A stretch of DNA of 64,000 bases from Macrosoma leucophasiata (Eukaryota > Arthropoda > Insecta > Lepidoptera > Hedylidae). Position 1 is the stretch's first letter, and each line of letters begins with the position of its first letter. A program made the translations under genes and the position numbers. Of this stretch, positions 1-10,627 are shown piece by piece. Where the stretch lies: the NCBI GenBank assembly GCA_036365455.1, contig JAWQUS010000016.1, positions 10,377,001 through 10,441,000 of the forward strand. Direction: 5' to 3'. The notes under the pieces are model-generated. The model was not told where the DNA came from and did not search any database. It was given only the letters and a program-made list of their open reading frames with translations.

Positions 1-204
1 TAAATAAAAGCCAAAGGTCACTCATCAGGAAATCTCATGAAATACAAATACTCAGGAGTTTCAAATTTTGCATGAAGGTTCTTCTTAAGACGTAGGTGCT
101 CAATAAAACGGGCTTTTATTCGAAATTCGAATCCTTTGGGGTTGTTTTTGGGGTTGATAGTTTGTATGTAATTCCGTTACTACAAGTGCTAGGAGTGTCA
201 AATT

Positions 205-412
205 ATGGATGGGGATTATTTTAACACGTACGTGATACCGCCCTTTTGCGACATTCGACCCCCAGAGATGCGTTTATGAGGTCGATAGTAGGTATATATG
301 AAATAGACAAGTAAGAATATAGAGTAGTACCGTATCAGTAGTAATAATGAAGGTAACATTGCGCACGTGCGAAGCCGTGGCAAGCCGCTAGTTAGAAGTA
401 AAAAATTGTAAT
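205..412 (+). repeat. LINE 3'-tail-like fragment
   Basis: The end of this stretch (GCGAAGCCGTGGCAAGCCGCTAGT) resembles the 3' tails of lepidopteran non-LTR retrotransposons, which commonly read GCGAAGCCGCGGGC...GCTAGT. The call rests only on that motif, and the left edge is uncertain. Bases 413-975 are AT-rich with nothing recognised. Confidence 0.35.
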
Positions 413-975
413 CTATGAAAGTGAAAGAAACAAGCAAATAAATGCTCCGATAGGATTCTTAGATTGGTTAGAATACTTAGAATGTAATGGATCTAACAAA
501 GCTGCGAGTTCGCGTAGATTAAATAAAATGTTATGTGACTGTATGATCGTTTAATAAACTCGCACACACGAAGTGAACCGTCACGTTAATAACTATTGAC
601 TTACAAAATTTGCAAATACTTTTCCTATGCTATAATGCAATAATGCTCCAATATATATATATTTTTGAAATAAATAAATAATTGGAGCTATTTTGTTAAT
701 ACCTACTAAATTATCCTACAATAGGGACCTACTCTTTGCAAAAAGAGACAGAAACCTATGTACCTCAATTCATAATACATACCTATCAAACACTACTTTG
801 ATGGTAAGATAATATTTCGGGCGATAAATATACACAAAATAATAATATATCTAAGTTTGATTGCATTGCAAAATTATTTTATATATATTGGAGAGCTTTA
901 AATGTTAATTATAATGTTCAAGTTGTGAATAAGACCACGGCATTGTCTAAGTTGTTGATGGAACTTGAAGTTGGT

Positions 976-1320
976 TTTTAGGGTTTCGTAGTTTCGCCAT
1001 GTCCGTCTGTCTGTCCGTCTGTCTGTCGGTCTGTCTGTCGGTCTGTCTGTGGTACTAAACTATTGGTACTAGAGACTTGAAATTTGGTACAAGTATACAC
1101 CTTAATCACGCCGACGTTTGAACGTGTTTTATAGAGACAGAAGGTTTTTAAGTCCCACATTAAGTGACGTTTGAGTATTTGGCCGATAGTCGACCAAGGT
1201 AATACTCGAAAGTTTTGAACAACTGCCTAGAAAATATATTTTTTTTCTATACATTAATCAAACCTAAAAACTACGGAACCCTACACTGAGCGTGGTTCGA
1301 CACGCACTTGACCGGTTTTA
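976..1320 (-). repeat. Dispersed repeat G with (GTCT)n core
   Basis: TAGGGTTTCGTAG near 980 and CTACGGAACCCTA near 1272 form rough inverted ends around a CTGT/CGGT-rich core. A related copy lies in the opposite orientation at 53526-53690 and shares the CGCCGACG...GTATACACC...GACTTGAAATTTGG block. Confidence 0.55.
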
Positions 1321-1615
1321 AAGTTATATTCTAGTGCCTTACATTTCATATTATCATCTTCTGTAGTAGTCCCTTTACGCTTGTCTGGAATATTCACGAA
1401 TATAAGGCGGTAAACTAACACGTCGAGTGCAAACTATCTTTTGGCACGAATCGAATATGTTCATGCAATTTACTGAATCGTGATATCCGGTTGAGTTTAC
1501 AGGGTTTGAAAATTTGAGATTTGGAATATTTTCTCCTATGCAGTCACAGTAACATATATTGTATACGTAATTCTAACACAGAAGAATCCCACACTGGTGG
1601 TAGAGTAGTATTATT

Positions 1616-1825
1616 ACACTAGCTGACCCGGCAAACTTCGTATTGCTTCACAATTAAACAATGTGTCAAAGGTTTGATAGATACGGGACTTCATATTTTC
1701 ATACCTTTTAAACCTTCCCTGGAATTCCAAAAATCATTCAAAACCAAAATTAGCTAAATCAGTGAAGCCGTTCTCGAGTTAAAGCGATACTAACGAATAG
1801 CAATTGATTTTTATATTTATAGAAA
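1616..1825 (+). repeat. Dispersed repeat J (AGCTGACCCGGCAAACTTCG), LINE 3'-tail type
   Basis: It starts CTAGCTGACCCGGCAAACTTCG and runs through AACCTTCCCTGGA to CAATTGATTTTTATAT. Related copies are at 47889-48160 (+) and 51882-52133 (-), so it is a dispersed family, probably a LINE 3' end or SINE. Confidence 0.65.
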
Positions 1826-1831
1826 GATGGA

Positions 1832-1892
1832 TATTCTCTGGTAGAGTTCTAGTGTAGGCACTAAAGGCGTAGGAACCACCATATTACCTCTT
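1832..1892 (+). repeat. SINE-like repeat A, 5' part, split by LINE
   Basis: CTCTGGTAGAGTTCTAGTG...GTAGGAACCACCATATTACC matches the start of the ~290-bp repeat A. The repeat resumes at 2369, so the LINE at 1893-2365 interrupts one copy. Confidence 0.6.
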
Positions 1893-2365
1893 CTTCAAAT
1901 TCCTCGTCACTCTTCTTCCTTCGTTGCAAATTCTTTTACAGTAACTGCTGTACGACTGTGGAATTCCTTGCCCTTAAACATAAGGCAAGCACAGACTCTT
2001 GAGTCGTTTAAAAAACGACTCTTTGACTACTACTTTGCTTCTTTAACTTCACATCATCATTCCTATTGCAATATTATTAAGTTTTGTGTTTTAATTAGGT
2101 TTATATATTTACGAAATGTGTGTACCTATCTATTTATTTATTTATTTATTTATTCACAATGTTTGTCCTTAATTTGATGTACACCCTGCCTCTGTAATTT
2201 CACATTTCTCTTTCCACCGACAGGTTGTCTGGAAGAGATCGCTTTTAGCGATAAGACCGCCTGATTGTACTTTCACTTTGTTTTTTCTATTTTTGTTTTT
2301 ATTGAACATTACTGGTGTACAATAAAGAATATTTACTTACTTTACTTTACTTACTTACTTACTTA
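1893..2365 (+). mobile_element. CR1-like LINE, 5'-truncated 3' end
   Basis: The plus strand encodes the C-terminus of a reverse-transcriptase ORF (V-R-L-W-N-S-L-P type, here disrupted, then N-I-R-Q-A-Q-T-L-E-S-F-K). A 3' UTR with the block TTTTAGCGATAAGACCGCC follows, then an ACTT/TTAC simple-repeat tail at 2333-2365. The same C-terminus and GCGATAAGGCCGCC block occur at 41531-42112 (-). The clade name is inferred from the WNxLPxxIRQAxxxxxFK motif. Confidence 0.6.
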
Positions 2366-2602
2366 TGTATCTGTCGCCAAATGGTAGTGTTCATCACTGT
2401 CATGTTTCGGTTAGATGGTAATGTATGGCCCTGTAATAACAATCACAGAGTCATAACAACTAAGGTCTTAGGGGTTACGCATATGCATTCTGCAGTCAAA
2501 ATTTTTGACTTCTGGTCTTTGTGTGGGTATCTATAGGCTGCAGGCATCACTTAACATCAATGTGAAATGCGTACTTGTTTGCCACCCTCATTACATAAAA
2601 AA
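2366..2602 (+). repeat. SINE-like repeat A, 3' part
   Basis: CTGTCGCCAAATGGTAGTG to GCCACCCTCATTACATAAAAAAA is the 3' four-fifths of repeat A, ending in its short A tail. Bases 2603-2944 hold nothing recognised. Confidence 0.75.
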
Positions 2603-2944
2603 ACACAACTAACTCTTCTGCTTACTAGAAAACCATTTTTGTGATAAGTAGTTATAAAATCCCTGGTTTCCACAACAGATGACTTGTATTGTTGCTTCAA
2701 GCTGTATCTTTGTAAACGTTAATGGTTTGCAGTTATCATTTGAGCTATATTTAATAAATTATCCACTTGTAACCTGAACGCGTTAAAAACAATTTTATTA
2801 TATCTAGCTCCGTAACTATGCATTTACCATACCTATATGTTTGCGTTCGCGTGCATTGGGGTCCTAAATTATAAAAAAAATCATGCGTAGATTAGGTTCC
2901 GAGGTTCCTTATAAATCCTTTGTTATGAGTACCTACATAATAGC

Positions 2945-3124
2945 GTGGTCAAGGGACATTCGCTGCAGAGAAAACTGGCGCGGGGCGAACGTCGGCGCGT
3001 CCTAAAACAAATAAATGTATTTACTAAGCATGCCGCACGCAGCGGCGATTGGCGGCGGTGCAAAAGTCTCATGGCCAGGCTGGAAGGCATTTATAATTCG
3101 GTTGAGAAGAAAAAAATAAATAAA
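2945..3124 (+). other. GC-rich coding-like segment, unidentified
   Basis: This stretch is strikingly GC-rich among AT-rich surroundings and is open for ~60 codons before a lysine-rich run. The peptide is basic (K-L-A-R-G-E-R-R-R-V-L, then S-G-D-W-R-R-C-K-S-L-M-A-R-L-E-G-I-Y). It sits just upstream of exon A, but no splice donor joins the two in a convincing way. It could be a fragment of a mobile-element or host exon; I do not recognise it. Confidence 0.25.
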
Positions 3125-3193
3125 AAAACGAGATTGTTCTTCTCAAACCCTTTACATCATTTACATAATGTTAATATGAAAATATTGTTCTAG

Positions 3194-3529
3194 AGAGGTG
3201 CGAGCAGGAATCAAGTGTATAGATAACTACACAGAAGTGTGTATGGAGAAGAGTGAACAAGTTATGTTCCGGCGAATGTACGCTGGGATAACTGAGGTCG
3301 TACAAGAATTGTGTACGCGAGGAGAATACCAGGATGAGTATTTGAGACACGCAGACTGTGTGAAGACCGTTCGCCCGGAGTACGAGACTTGCAGTAAGAG
3401 TTACGAGGTGACGTTGACAACGTTGACCACCCCGAACCAACGTCCACAGAAGAAGGATCAGTATCATACAGATACAGATCTCGCTGCCAGTCGGGAAGAC
3501 ATAGTGATGCATTTGAGGACTGTTTGTTG
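3194..3529 (+). CDS. Host gene exon A: cysteine-rich secreted/GPI-anchored protein (partial)
   Basis: This internal exon encodes about 111 residues beginning E-V-R-A-G-I-K-C and ending T-V-C plus two bases of a split codon. It follows a TTCTAG acceptor and ends at a strong GTGAGT donor at 3530. The split codon TG|T becomes Cys when joined to exon B at 12638, and the frame stays open. Cysteines lie in KC, VC, LC, DC, TC and VCC contexts, the spaced pattern of a disulfide-rich extracellular domain. Residues such as HADC and PEYETC recall small insect secreted proteins of unknown function; membership of the DUF1397/27-kDa hemolymph protein group is possible but unverified. No signal peptide is seen, so at least one 5' exon is missing. 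An acceptor two bases downstream (AGAG) is an alternative. Confidence 0.75.
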
Positions 3530-5339
3530 GTGAGTATGTTTTGAAACTAGTCAAAAATTGTAATATCTTTCGTCGTTTCTCATAGAGGGTTTGCGACAGA
3601 AGCGATTAGGCCCTATAGTAAAATTTCCCAGACCATGATATATTCAGTAATTTCATGATGAAGTCGTCTAAATTTGACCAGATCGTACAATCGTTTATGT
3701 TTAATTATGTAGTCCAACACGATTGGCCATATCGTGTAAATAACGGTGTCCATATTTTTATCCTGTACTCAATTTAATAATGATTAAAATTAAGGACGAA
3801 TTAAAAAAATCTTTCGTTATTTACGTCTTTTATGAAAAAGTTGTTCATTTTAATCATGTTTAAATCCAGTATTTTATGTCCTTAGATATTCGTGTTATTA
3901 AGTAAAACTAACGTATCTATTTAATAAAATCTCACAATCAAAAAAGCAAATATGACGTGAGCTTTATTTGTTTAGGTTAGGTGCATACAAATTTTGTAGG
4001 ACTTAACAATTTCGAACCGTTTGTCGAAATTTCGATCAAATTGAGAACCTCCTCCTTTTTGAAGTCGATTAAAAATCTAAATTCTAAGTGCACATTTGTT
4101 GCCACTCCTAAATGTTTTGCTTCTGAGAGACACTACTGCACCGTACAGTAGGTATATTGATTTCAATATCTTCATGAAGCTCAGCCAGTGGCTTGAGCGT
4201 AGTATTTCATGAATGACGCGACGTTGTAGGTAGAACTTAAGTGAAAACATAGCAGAAAGCTTTTTTCAGTTTTTCTGGAGCAATCGTTATGTATAGTCAG
4301 GGAACTTTGTGCTTATCAAAAAATCAATCAAATATAGCTTTTATTGCTATCTAATCAGCCGCATATAGGACCTCTGTGGTCAAACAGCCACTTCTCTAAT
4401 AGTATGTATATGTATCCATGTCAATAACAGATAATTAATCTATATTTATGTACACATATTATTATGCGTCTATTGAGCCGTGTCTCAATGTAATTGTCGG
4501 TTTAATTAATTCTATGTACCTACTGTACAACGTACGCTACGTGGTCGGATTCGGTCTGACTGATATTTTCTCACCCATCTTCTATCATTATGGGTCAAAA
4601 TCCACGAATCTACTTAGCTTAAAATTTAGCCCCAGTAAGTTTTACTTTAGTGAATTAATCTGTCAAGAAAAGGCACTTAACACGAGCTCTAGCAAACGCT
4701 CCGAAGAGGTCCCGAGGCTTGAATAATTAATACTCTCTTTAGTAAAATATTCATCAAATCGAACCGTGCCTCCCGAACTAATTAGGTAGTTGGTTAACAC
4801 GATCTCACCAACATATAGCTGTATGTAACTAGGTTATACTACTACTCTAGATTTGTTTTGTGATATACTTACGTAATTGTCTTTGTACGCATTCAATGAA
4901 TCAATCGTCTCCGATTCGATGACGTACATCGCTTATGACGAAGTTGGATTGATTAGAATGTTATCGCATTTTGTATGATAACACAGATTGTTGTTGACTT
5001 TAAATAGACAAAGTTCGTTATCGATCTCGACCATTTAGGAAACAGAGTAGTAAATTAAACTAGTTTTGTGTTTTCACTCAGTTTTCTCACAGAAAGAAAG
5101 AAAATGTTTTTAATTCTAGTAAGATTTTACAACCGTTTTCAAAAGGTCATTAGTAAATAAATAAATAAAAAAATACCTGGAGTGAATAACTATTACATCA
5201 ACTAAAAGTAAAACAGGTATTAAATAAATTAAAATAGGAATAAAGCTTACAGTTAAAATATGATTTAAAAAATCGATGATGATGATGACGATTGGTGCAG
5301 AGAGACTGCCTGCAAAAGGTGATGCGCTAATTTCAATAA
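3530..5339. other. First part of intron A-B, mostly unannotated
   Basis: AT-rich intronic DNA with no coding signal. Only 4013-4079 (GAGAACCTCCTCCTTTTTGAAGTCG) resembles a common lepidopteran dispersed repeat also glimpsed near 49970-50012. Confidence 0.4.
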
Positions 5340-5899
5340 ACCCTGTATAAATATAAGTTAGAAATATAGATATATCGATTCATAAATATGAAGCCATTTA
5401 TTTCAATCCAGCGAGTTGAATTTAAAAGTGTCTGTCATGTTTCAAAATACGTAATAAATCACTGAATATTCCCACAGATTCTATCATATTAATGCGGCTG
5501 ATTAGCTTCCTTCTTTTCTGCTTTCCCTCCATTAATCCTGTTTAAAATTCAGTGTGAATACTATCGGATAAGGGGACGTACTTAACTGTTTTTTTTATGT
5601 CGTGTTAATGATTTTGTGTGCGAAAATCTTATTCAAAAGATTCAGTACTTTGCTTTTGTCCGTAAAGTTACGTAGGTACGTGATATGTTTGCGTTATCGG
5701 CACAAAATTAGATGACACACTTGATATTTATAAGCGATTGATTTGGTACATTTATAACTTCGTTAATTCACAGGTGTTCTTTATCGAGTGTGCATGCATA
5801 TGCGACAGAAGCGATACGCGATCAGACTATCACTGCCTACTTCTACGAATTCGAACTACTTCTGTGCCAAATTTTATACCTAATCAATCTACCTATATA

Positions 5900-6135
5900 C
5901 TCTTTTTTGTGGCAAGAAAGCATACACCTCACATCGATTTTAGATTATGACTACAGCCTATAGATATCTACACAAAAAAAGAGATCAAAATGTAGATGCG
6001 GTGCCACCCTTGAGACCTAAGTTGTTATGTCTTTGTGGTAGTGATTACGGGGACATACACTACCATCTTACTGAGACACGTTAGCGCGGGTATATAGATT
6101 AAGTAATACAGTGGGCCGACGCCCTCGAGACCCTG
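5900..6135 (-). repeat. SINE-like repeat A, diverged copy
   Basis: The order of blocks (GTGGCAAGAAAGCATACACCTC, CAGCCTATAGATATC, TGTTATGTC, CATACACTACCATC, GTAATACAGTG) matches repeat A in reverse. It is more diverged than most copies. It sits in unit 1 of the tandem triplication. Confidence 0.6.
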
Positions 6136-6149
6136 TACTTGTACGTAAA

Positions 6150-6235
6150 AAAAACGTAACTTACTAACGCCTGTAATTCTCGAAGGGGAAGGGAGAGGTA
6201 AATGCATGCATTCAAGCATATAGTAGTAGGTACAA
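6150..6235 (-). repeat. SINE D fragment
   Basis: AACGTAACTTAC...CGCCTGTAATTCTCG...GAGGTAAATGCATGCATTC is the reverse of the 3' part of SINE D (compare 22968-23275 and 44352-44455). Confidence 0.55.
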
Positions 6236-6604
6236 GTTATGTTTTGCCCATATAAACACATGTAAACATGTACCTATATCGACCTTATCTTAAATCTATC
6301 CATTAATTGAAATAGAAGCTTAAACCATTTGTTTACCCCCAACGAGGTTAACTTAAAAGTGTCCGTCCAAGTTTCATAATACGTTATAAATCATTGAATA
6401 TTTCCACAGATTCTATCGTTAGAAATGCGGCTGCTTAGCTTCCTTCTAACTTTTCCCTCCATTAACCCTGTTTAAAATTCAGTGTGAATATTATCGGATT
6501 AGGGGGTGCACTGTATACCGGGGTAACTGTTTTTATGTCGTGCTAATGATTTTGTGTCCGAGAATCTTATTCACAAGATACTTTGCTTTTATTTGTGAAG
6601 TTAT

Positions 6605-6895
6605 TGTTTTTTTTTATCTTATGAATGTGGCAAACAAGCATGCAGCTCACATTGATGTTAATTGATGACTGCAGCCTATAGAGACACCCACAGAAAGACC
6701 AGAGTTCAAAATGCAGATGCGTGACCACTCTTGAGTAAGGTGTTATGCCTCTGTGGCGGGAATTACAGTGCCGTACATTACCACCTGACCGGAACACGAT
6801 AGTGCTGAACACTACCGTTAAGCGGCAAGTATATTATGTAATGCGGTGGTAGGCCCCCGAGCTCCGTCTCTAGAGCTCTACCACCAGTAAAACGT
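6605..6895 (-). repeat. SINE-like repeat A, near full length
   Basis: Runs from the T-rich end through GTGGCAAACAAGCATGCAGC to GAGCTCTACCACCAGT, in reverse. It was inserted into unit 2 of the tandem triplication, as units 1 and 3 lack it at this point. Confidence 0.8.
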
Positions 6896-7046
6896 GTACC
6901 TAAGTGGTTTTTTTGGCTCAATTTAGGTACGAAATTAGGTGTTGTATTTATGTTAGTACCTATTTATAGCTTCTTAACTCCACGGGTGTTCTTCATCGAG
7001 TGCATACATGCTTATTCTGGTCCATGCTGTAACTATATCAGACTAT

Positions 7047-7189
7047 ATATCGCCGGTTAAAAACCAGATGAACGTATCTACAATTTTGTCAATGTTGAGA
7101 AAATGACCTCCATTTCTGTTCAGTTAATTGCGTTTTCTCAACATTGACAAAATTGTAGATACGTTCATCTGGTTTTTAACCGGCGATAT
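7047..7189. repeat. Perfect inverted repeat, 57-bp arms, 29-nt spacer
   Basis: Arms 7047-7103 and 7133-7189 are exact reverse complements base by base. The spacer 7104-7132 is unrelated. No target-site duplication or known terminal repeat is evident. Confidence 0.95.
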
Positions 7190-7591
7190 CTACTGTCTGC
7201 TTGTCCGACTTTGGAATATTCTATGCTAAATAATACTTAATCTGCTTAACAGACAGGTACATTATTTACTTCTGCATTTAGTTATTTACTAACACTATAA
7301 ATAGGAAGATTTATACTATACATCTAGTAGGTAAGTAAATCGATTCATAAATTTCAACCGAAGTTAAAACCATTTTTCACCTATTTAAACCCAGCGAGTT
7401 GATTTTAAGTGTCCGTCGTGTTTCTTTGATACGTAATAAATCACCGAATATTTCCACAGATTCTATCATATATTAATGCGGCTGCTTAGCTTCTTTCTAA
7501 CTTTTCCACTTTCCCTCCATTAATTCTGTTTAAAATTCAGTGTGAATACTATTGGATTTGCTTTTGTCCTTTCCTCCCTATCTATAAAAGC

Positions 7592-7948
7592 ACAACCCTT
7601 GATACGGCCCACTGCTGGGCACGAGTCTCTCCTTCTTGAGGGGAGGCCTGGAGCTTACTCCACCACGCTGCTCCAATGCGGATTGGTGTAGATAAGGGTT
7701 AGGGGCCAACCCGCTGTCGGATGTTTTCAAACCGCCCATAAGGCCTCCGACAAGGTTTAACGTCTGCTATCTATCGATAGCAACCGGGACCGATGGCTTA
7801 ACGTGCCCTCCGAAGCACGGAAACGCGCATTTTAATTTGCCACTAGGTCACCCATCATACACCCAACCGCGCCTGTATCGCTTAACCGAGTAGATTGCTT
7901 CCGATCTACACCAGCAGCGGGGCCATGCGTGCTTCCCAATCTATAGAT
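7592..7948 (+). repeat. GC-rich ~350-bp repeat L, LINE 3'-end type
   Basis: Starts CCCACTGCTGGGCACGAGTC and ends in ATCTACACCAGC.GC.GGGCCATGCG. A close second copy lies at 33093-33430 on the same strand. Its sharp GC contrast and lack of an ORF suggest a LINE 3' end or SINE. Confidence 0.7.
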
Positions 7949-8177
7949 GTATGACATTAATGCGTAGTTAGTTCGTAGTAATTTAGTTGCTATTTATAAC
8001 TTCCTTCATGCGTGTTTTTCGTCGAGTATGCGCATGCGCAATGCTCTTACTGTTGCAGACATTATATTCCTACAGCAGCACAGATTCGTGCTTAGTTAGT
8101 TACATCCATCAATTTATTTTGTTTATTGTAATATTTTTATTTTTCGCAATAACACATGTGAGTGAATTTAGAAGAGT

Positions 8178-8250
8178 ACTTCGGTAGCTTAGTGGTAAAG
8201 CGGCTAGACTGGTTATCATGAGGTCGCGGGTTCAATTCCTGCCCCGAACT
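8178..8250 (+). tRNA. tRNA-like sequence with intact Pol III boxes (pseudo-tRNA?)
   Basis: The 73-nt sequence has a near-complete acceptor stem (ACTTCGG/CCGAACT, one mismatch), a D arm (GCTT...AAGC) containing a perfect box A (TAGCTTAGTGG), and a T arm GCGGG-TTCAATT-CCTGC with box B (GGTTCAATTCC). A run of eight T follows directly as a Pol III terminator. The anticodon stem does not pair (GACT...GGTC with an 11-nt loop) and one extra base precedes the acceptor 3' strand, so a decoding identity cannot be given. It may be a tRNA pseudogene or SINE head. A short cousin (TGGTTATCCTGAGGTCGC) lies at 26826-26845. Confidence 0.5.
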
Positions 8251-8758
8251 ATTTTTTTTCTAATTTCTAATTTTGTCGCGATTCCTTGGGTACATTACCC
8301 AATATAAAATCTCAAAATCTCTTATGAGTGATTCGTTGATCATACTTAAGATCTTAGATTTCAGTAGAAACCTGCTACCAATATCGCATCGAAGGTATAA
8401 ATCCATACGAAAAACGATGCTGATCACAATATTGTAATATGTGCGGGTTATTTTAAAAACTACCGCATACATAAGGCACGTATCAATTGGAGAACTCATC
8501 CTAGCTATTTACAAATGATTCTTTGTAAATAATTAGAATGATGACTTTACTAGGTATATTTATTTAAAGTAAAATTATTTCGTTATCCAAACAAAACGCA
8601 CGAAACGCGTGAAGATTCTTTGCTAATATTTTTAGCCAGGTGCGTAATGCAGTCCGCAAATAGTGTTTATAAAATATTACTTAAAAACTATAAAGATATA
8701 AGGAAATAACTACACATGCTATTTAATTTATAAAAAATATTGTCATTCACTATCACAG
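8251..8758. other. Intronic DNA, nothing recognised
   Basis: AT-rich sequence between the tRNA-like unit and the exon-like segment, with no repeat or coding signal found. Confidence 0.4.
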
Positions 8759-8890
8759 GACACGTACATGGATGACTATGCACTCATACAATGGAAAGAT
8801 AAGCAAAGCCAATGCTATTTCAGCAGAAAAAAAGTCTATAGAGGCATCCGTGCCATAGCGAACACAGAATCTGAATATGAAAAAATTGGC
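8759..8890 (+). CDS. Isolated exon-like segment, unknown product
   Basis: An acceptor (TCACTATCACAG) and a donor (G|GTATGTATG) bracket 44 open codons. The peptide contains Y-M-D-D-Y-A-L-I-Q-W-K-D and later R-K-K-V-Y-R-G-I-R-A-I-A-N-T-E-S-E-Y. The DDYALIQWKD motif resembles short modules in lepidopteran proteins of unknown function, but I cannot name the family. In the phase required by exon A it hits a stop, so it is not simply skipped between exons A and B. It may be a captured or relic exon of another gene lying in the intron. Confidence 0.35.
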
Positions 8891-9107
8891 GGTATGTATG
8901 CAAGCCTATGTGAGTTGATATAGAAAAGCCAATAACATTCTATGTGTAGTTCCCAGAAACGTGAATCACATCAAGGTATAAATAAAATATTTTAATTCTG
9001 TTTCTTCTAAGTATTCTGGATTAACAAATAAACAGAAACAGAATGTATAATAATTTGTCCAATGTTAATCCATATTTCTTTTAATTCATATCCAGTTACT
9101 TAAGTTT

Positions 9108-9280
9108 TTACAAATTGAAGACAACTTATTTCTTAAATAAAAAATGTTTAATACCTAAACATAGTACATAAATATGTTATTTCAGTTTATGTATTATGAT
9201 GTTAACTCGATTTTCTAATTGGGATGATTGAGGGTTATTATATTATTGATAGGGCGTTTTACTTTGCACGTTGTATACCT
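9108..9280 (+). repeat. Dispersed repeat I, copy 1
   Basis: ACAAATTGA.GACAACTTATTTCTTA and CATGTATTATGAT...TTTTCTAAT are shared in order with 14471-14640. Bases 8891-9107 are unannotated. Confidence 0.6.
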
Positions 9281-9321
9281 ATATATACAATTGTACATAA
9301 TTGTATATATAGGTATACAAC
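9270..9321. repeat. Perfect inverted repeat, 23-bp arms, 6-nt loop
   Basis: Arms 9270-9292 and 9299-9321 (GTTGTATACC...) are exact reverse complements around GTACAT. It lies at the 3' edge of repeat I copy 1; copy 2 near 14620 lacks the inverted arm. Confidence 0.9.
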
Positions 9322-9600
9322 TTAGAGGAATGTCTCATTTTCTCTTTTATGAAGGTAGTTTCATAGTAATAATTGTAATAACTGAATTGTGTAAAGTAGT
9401 TATCATAATGTACCCACTATAATTTACTATATCTGATCAAAGTGCTTTCGTAATTTAGTTTAATAAGTTATTTAATACGATTTAATATGAAACACCACAG
9501 CCGAGAGGGGATTCTTCTGGTACAAGTTACCACAACTTAAAAGAAGAGTTCCCACACCCATTTATATTGTATAAACACTTGTTCTCTCTCTGTAGTCGTT

Positions 9601-9850
9601 CCCCTCACTGCTGAGGATCGTGGCTCCTTTTGATTTTGTCAACCAGCTGTCTCCATCGGTTTCGTTCCGTTGCTTGGTGTATTGCAGCACTAAGTGGTAT
9701 CTCCAGCTCCTGCGATACCTGATCCGCCCATCTTTTGAGACTGCGGCCTCTGGGTCTCTTGCCCTCCACTTTGCCAGTAGGTAATTATTAGGCGTTCCAA
9801 GTTTTTATCATCCCTACGAGCAGTGTGGCCAAAGTATTGCAGTATAGGTA
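9601..9850 (-). pseudogene. LINE ORF2 C-terminal fragment
   Basis: Read on the minus strand this encodes F-G-H-T-A-R-R-D-D-K-N-L-E-R-L-I-I-T. After one frameshift near 9783 it continues G-K-V-E-G-K-R-P-R-G-R-S and then R-W-A-D-Q-V, ending at TGA after D-P-Q-Q. This charged tail (GHxARRxDxxxxxxxxxGKxxGxRxRGRxxxRWxDQ) is typical of the end of insect LINE polyproteins. Only ~80 codons remain, and it is not functional. Bases 9322-9600 and 9851-10627 hold nothing recognised. Confidence 0.75.
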
Positions 9851-10627
9851 CGTTGCAAACAGGTTGTAGATAGACGCTGAAAATTTGAGAGACTTGTTAA
9901 TAAAGCATTTTTGTTTAAAAAATGAATTTGCGATTCGTTCTGGGGTCACTCATAATGAAGTTCACATTACAACTATGTCAGAGTATTCTAACTAATATTG
10001 AAACTGGTCTGGGCGCCGCAACATTAAAAGCGGAGGTTGTTTTGCATAGATAACGTAATGATTATGTTACCTGACGTGATGCCGTCCGTTGAGCACACAC
10101 ATCATGTACCTATCTGTAATAATGGTTGACCATGCCGCATGAATTGCTTGATGGTTCGATTATTAGTAGTTTCTTGGTGATGCCATTTTACGAAATATTT
10201 ATTTTCCACGCTCATGCAAAAATTAATATTCTTATTTCAGTCTCTCTTCTGCTCTCTCGTCAACATTTTATGCTGTAGCTACACAAACATATCTAAAAAA
10301 TATATTTTGGGTAAGGTTTAATTGATTTCCTTAACCGATGCAGGTACGCCTTTCAGTTTTAGAATAACTGAATAAATTAATCTACATACCGTATCTATAT
10401 GTCTACAACGTATAAGACACATCAACGATAAGTTAAGAATAAATGTATATCTAAAACATATTATTTCATGATTGAAATTTATTTGTTTTGTACTTGGAAA
10501 TACAAACGCCAGGCCCCGTCAGGACATGTCGTTTGATGTCGTCAAAAATGTCGCGTGAAAAACAAAAAGGTCTTCCTCATCGTTTGACGCGAAATTCAAA
10601 TGGACATTCATTTTAGACCATTTAAGG

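Larger units (their letters stand above)
5340..8070 (+). repeat. ~1-kb segment in three tandem copies
   Basis: The block CCCAGCGAGTT...AGTGTC...CACAGATTCTATC...AATGCGGCTG...TTCCCTCCATTAA...AATTCAGTGTGAATA starts near 5388, 6322 and 7366. In each copy it is followed at a distance by a second shared block (TTTATAACTTC...GTGTTCTT.ATCGAGTG). The units are diverged and carry different insertions: repeat A in units 1 and 2, and a 345-bp LINE-tail-like repeat in unit 3. It lies wholly inside intron A-B. Confidence 0.75.
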
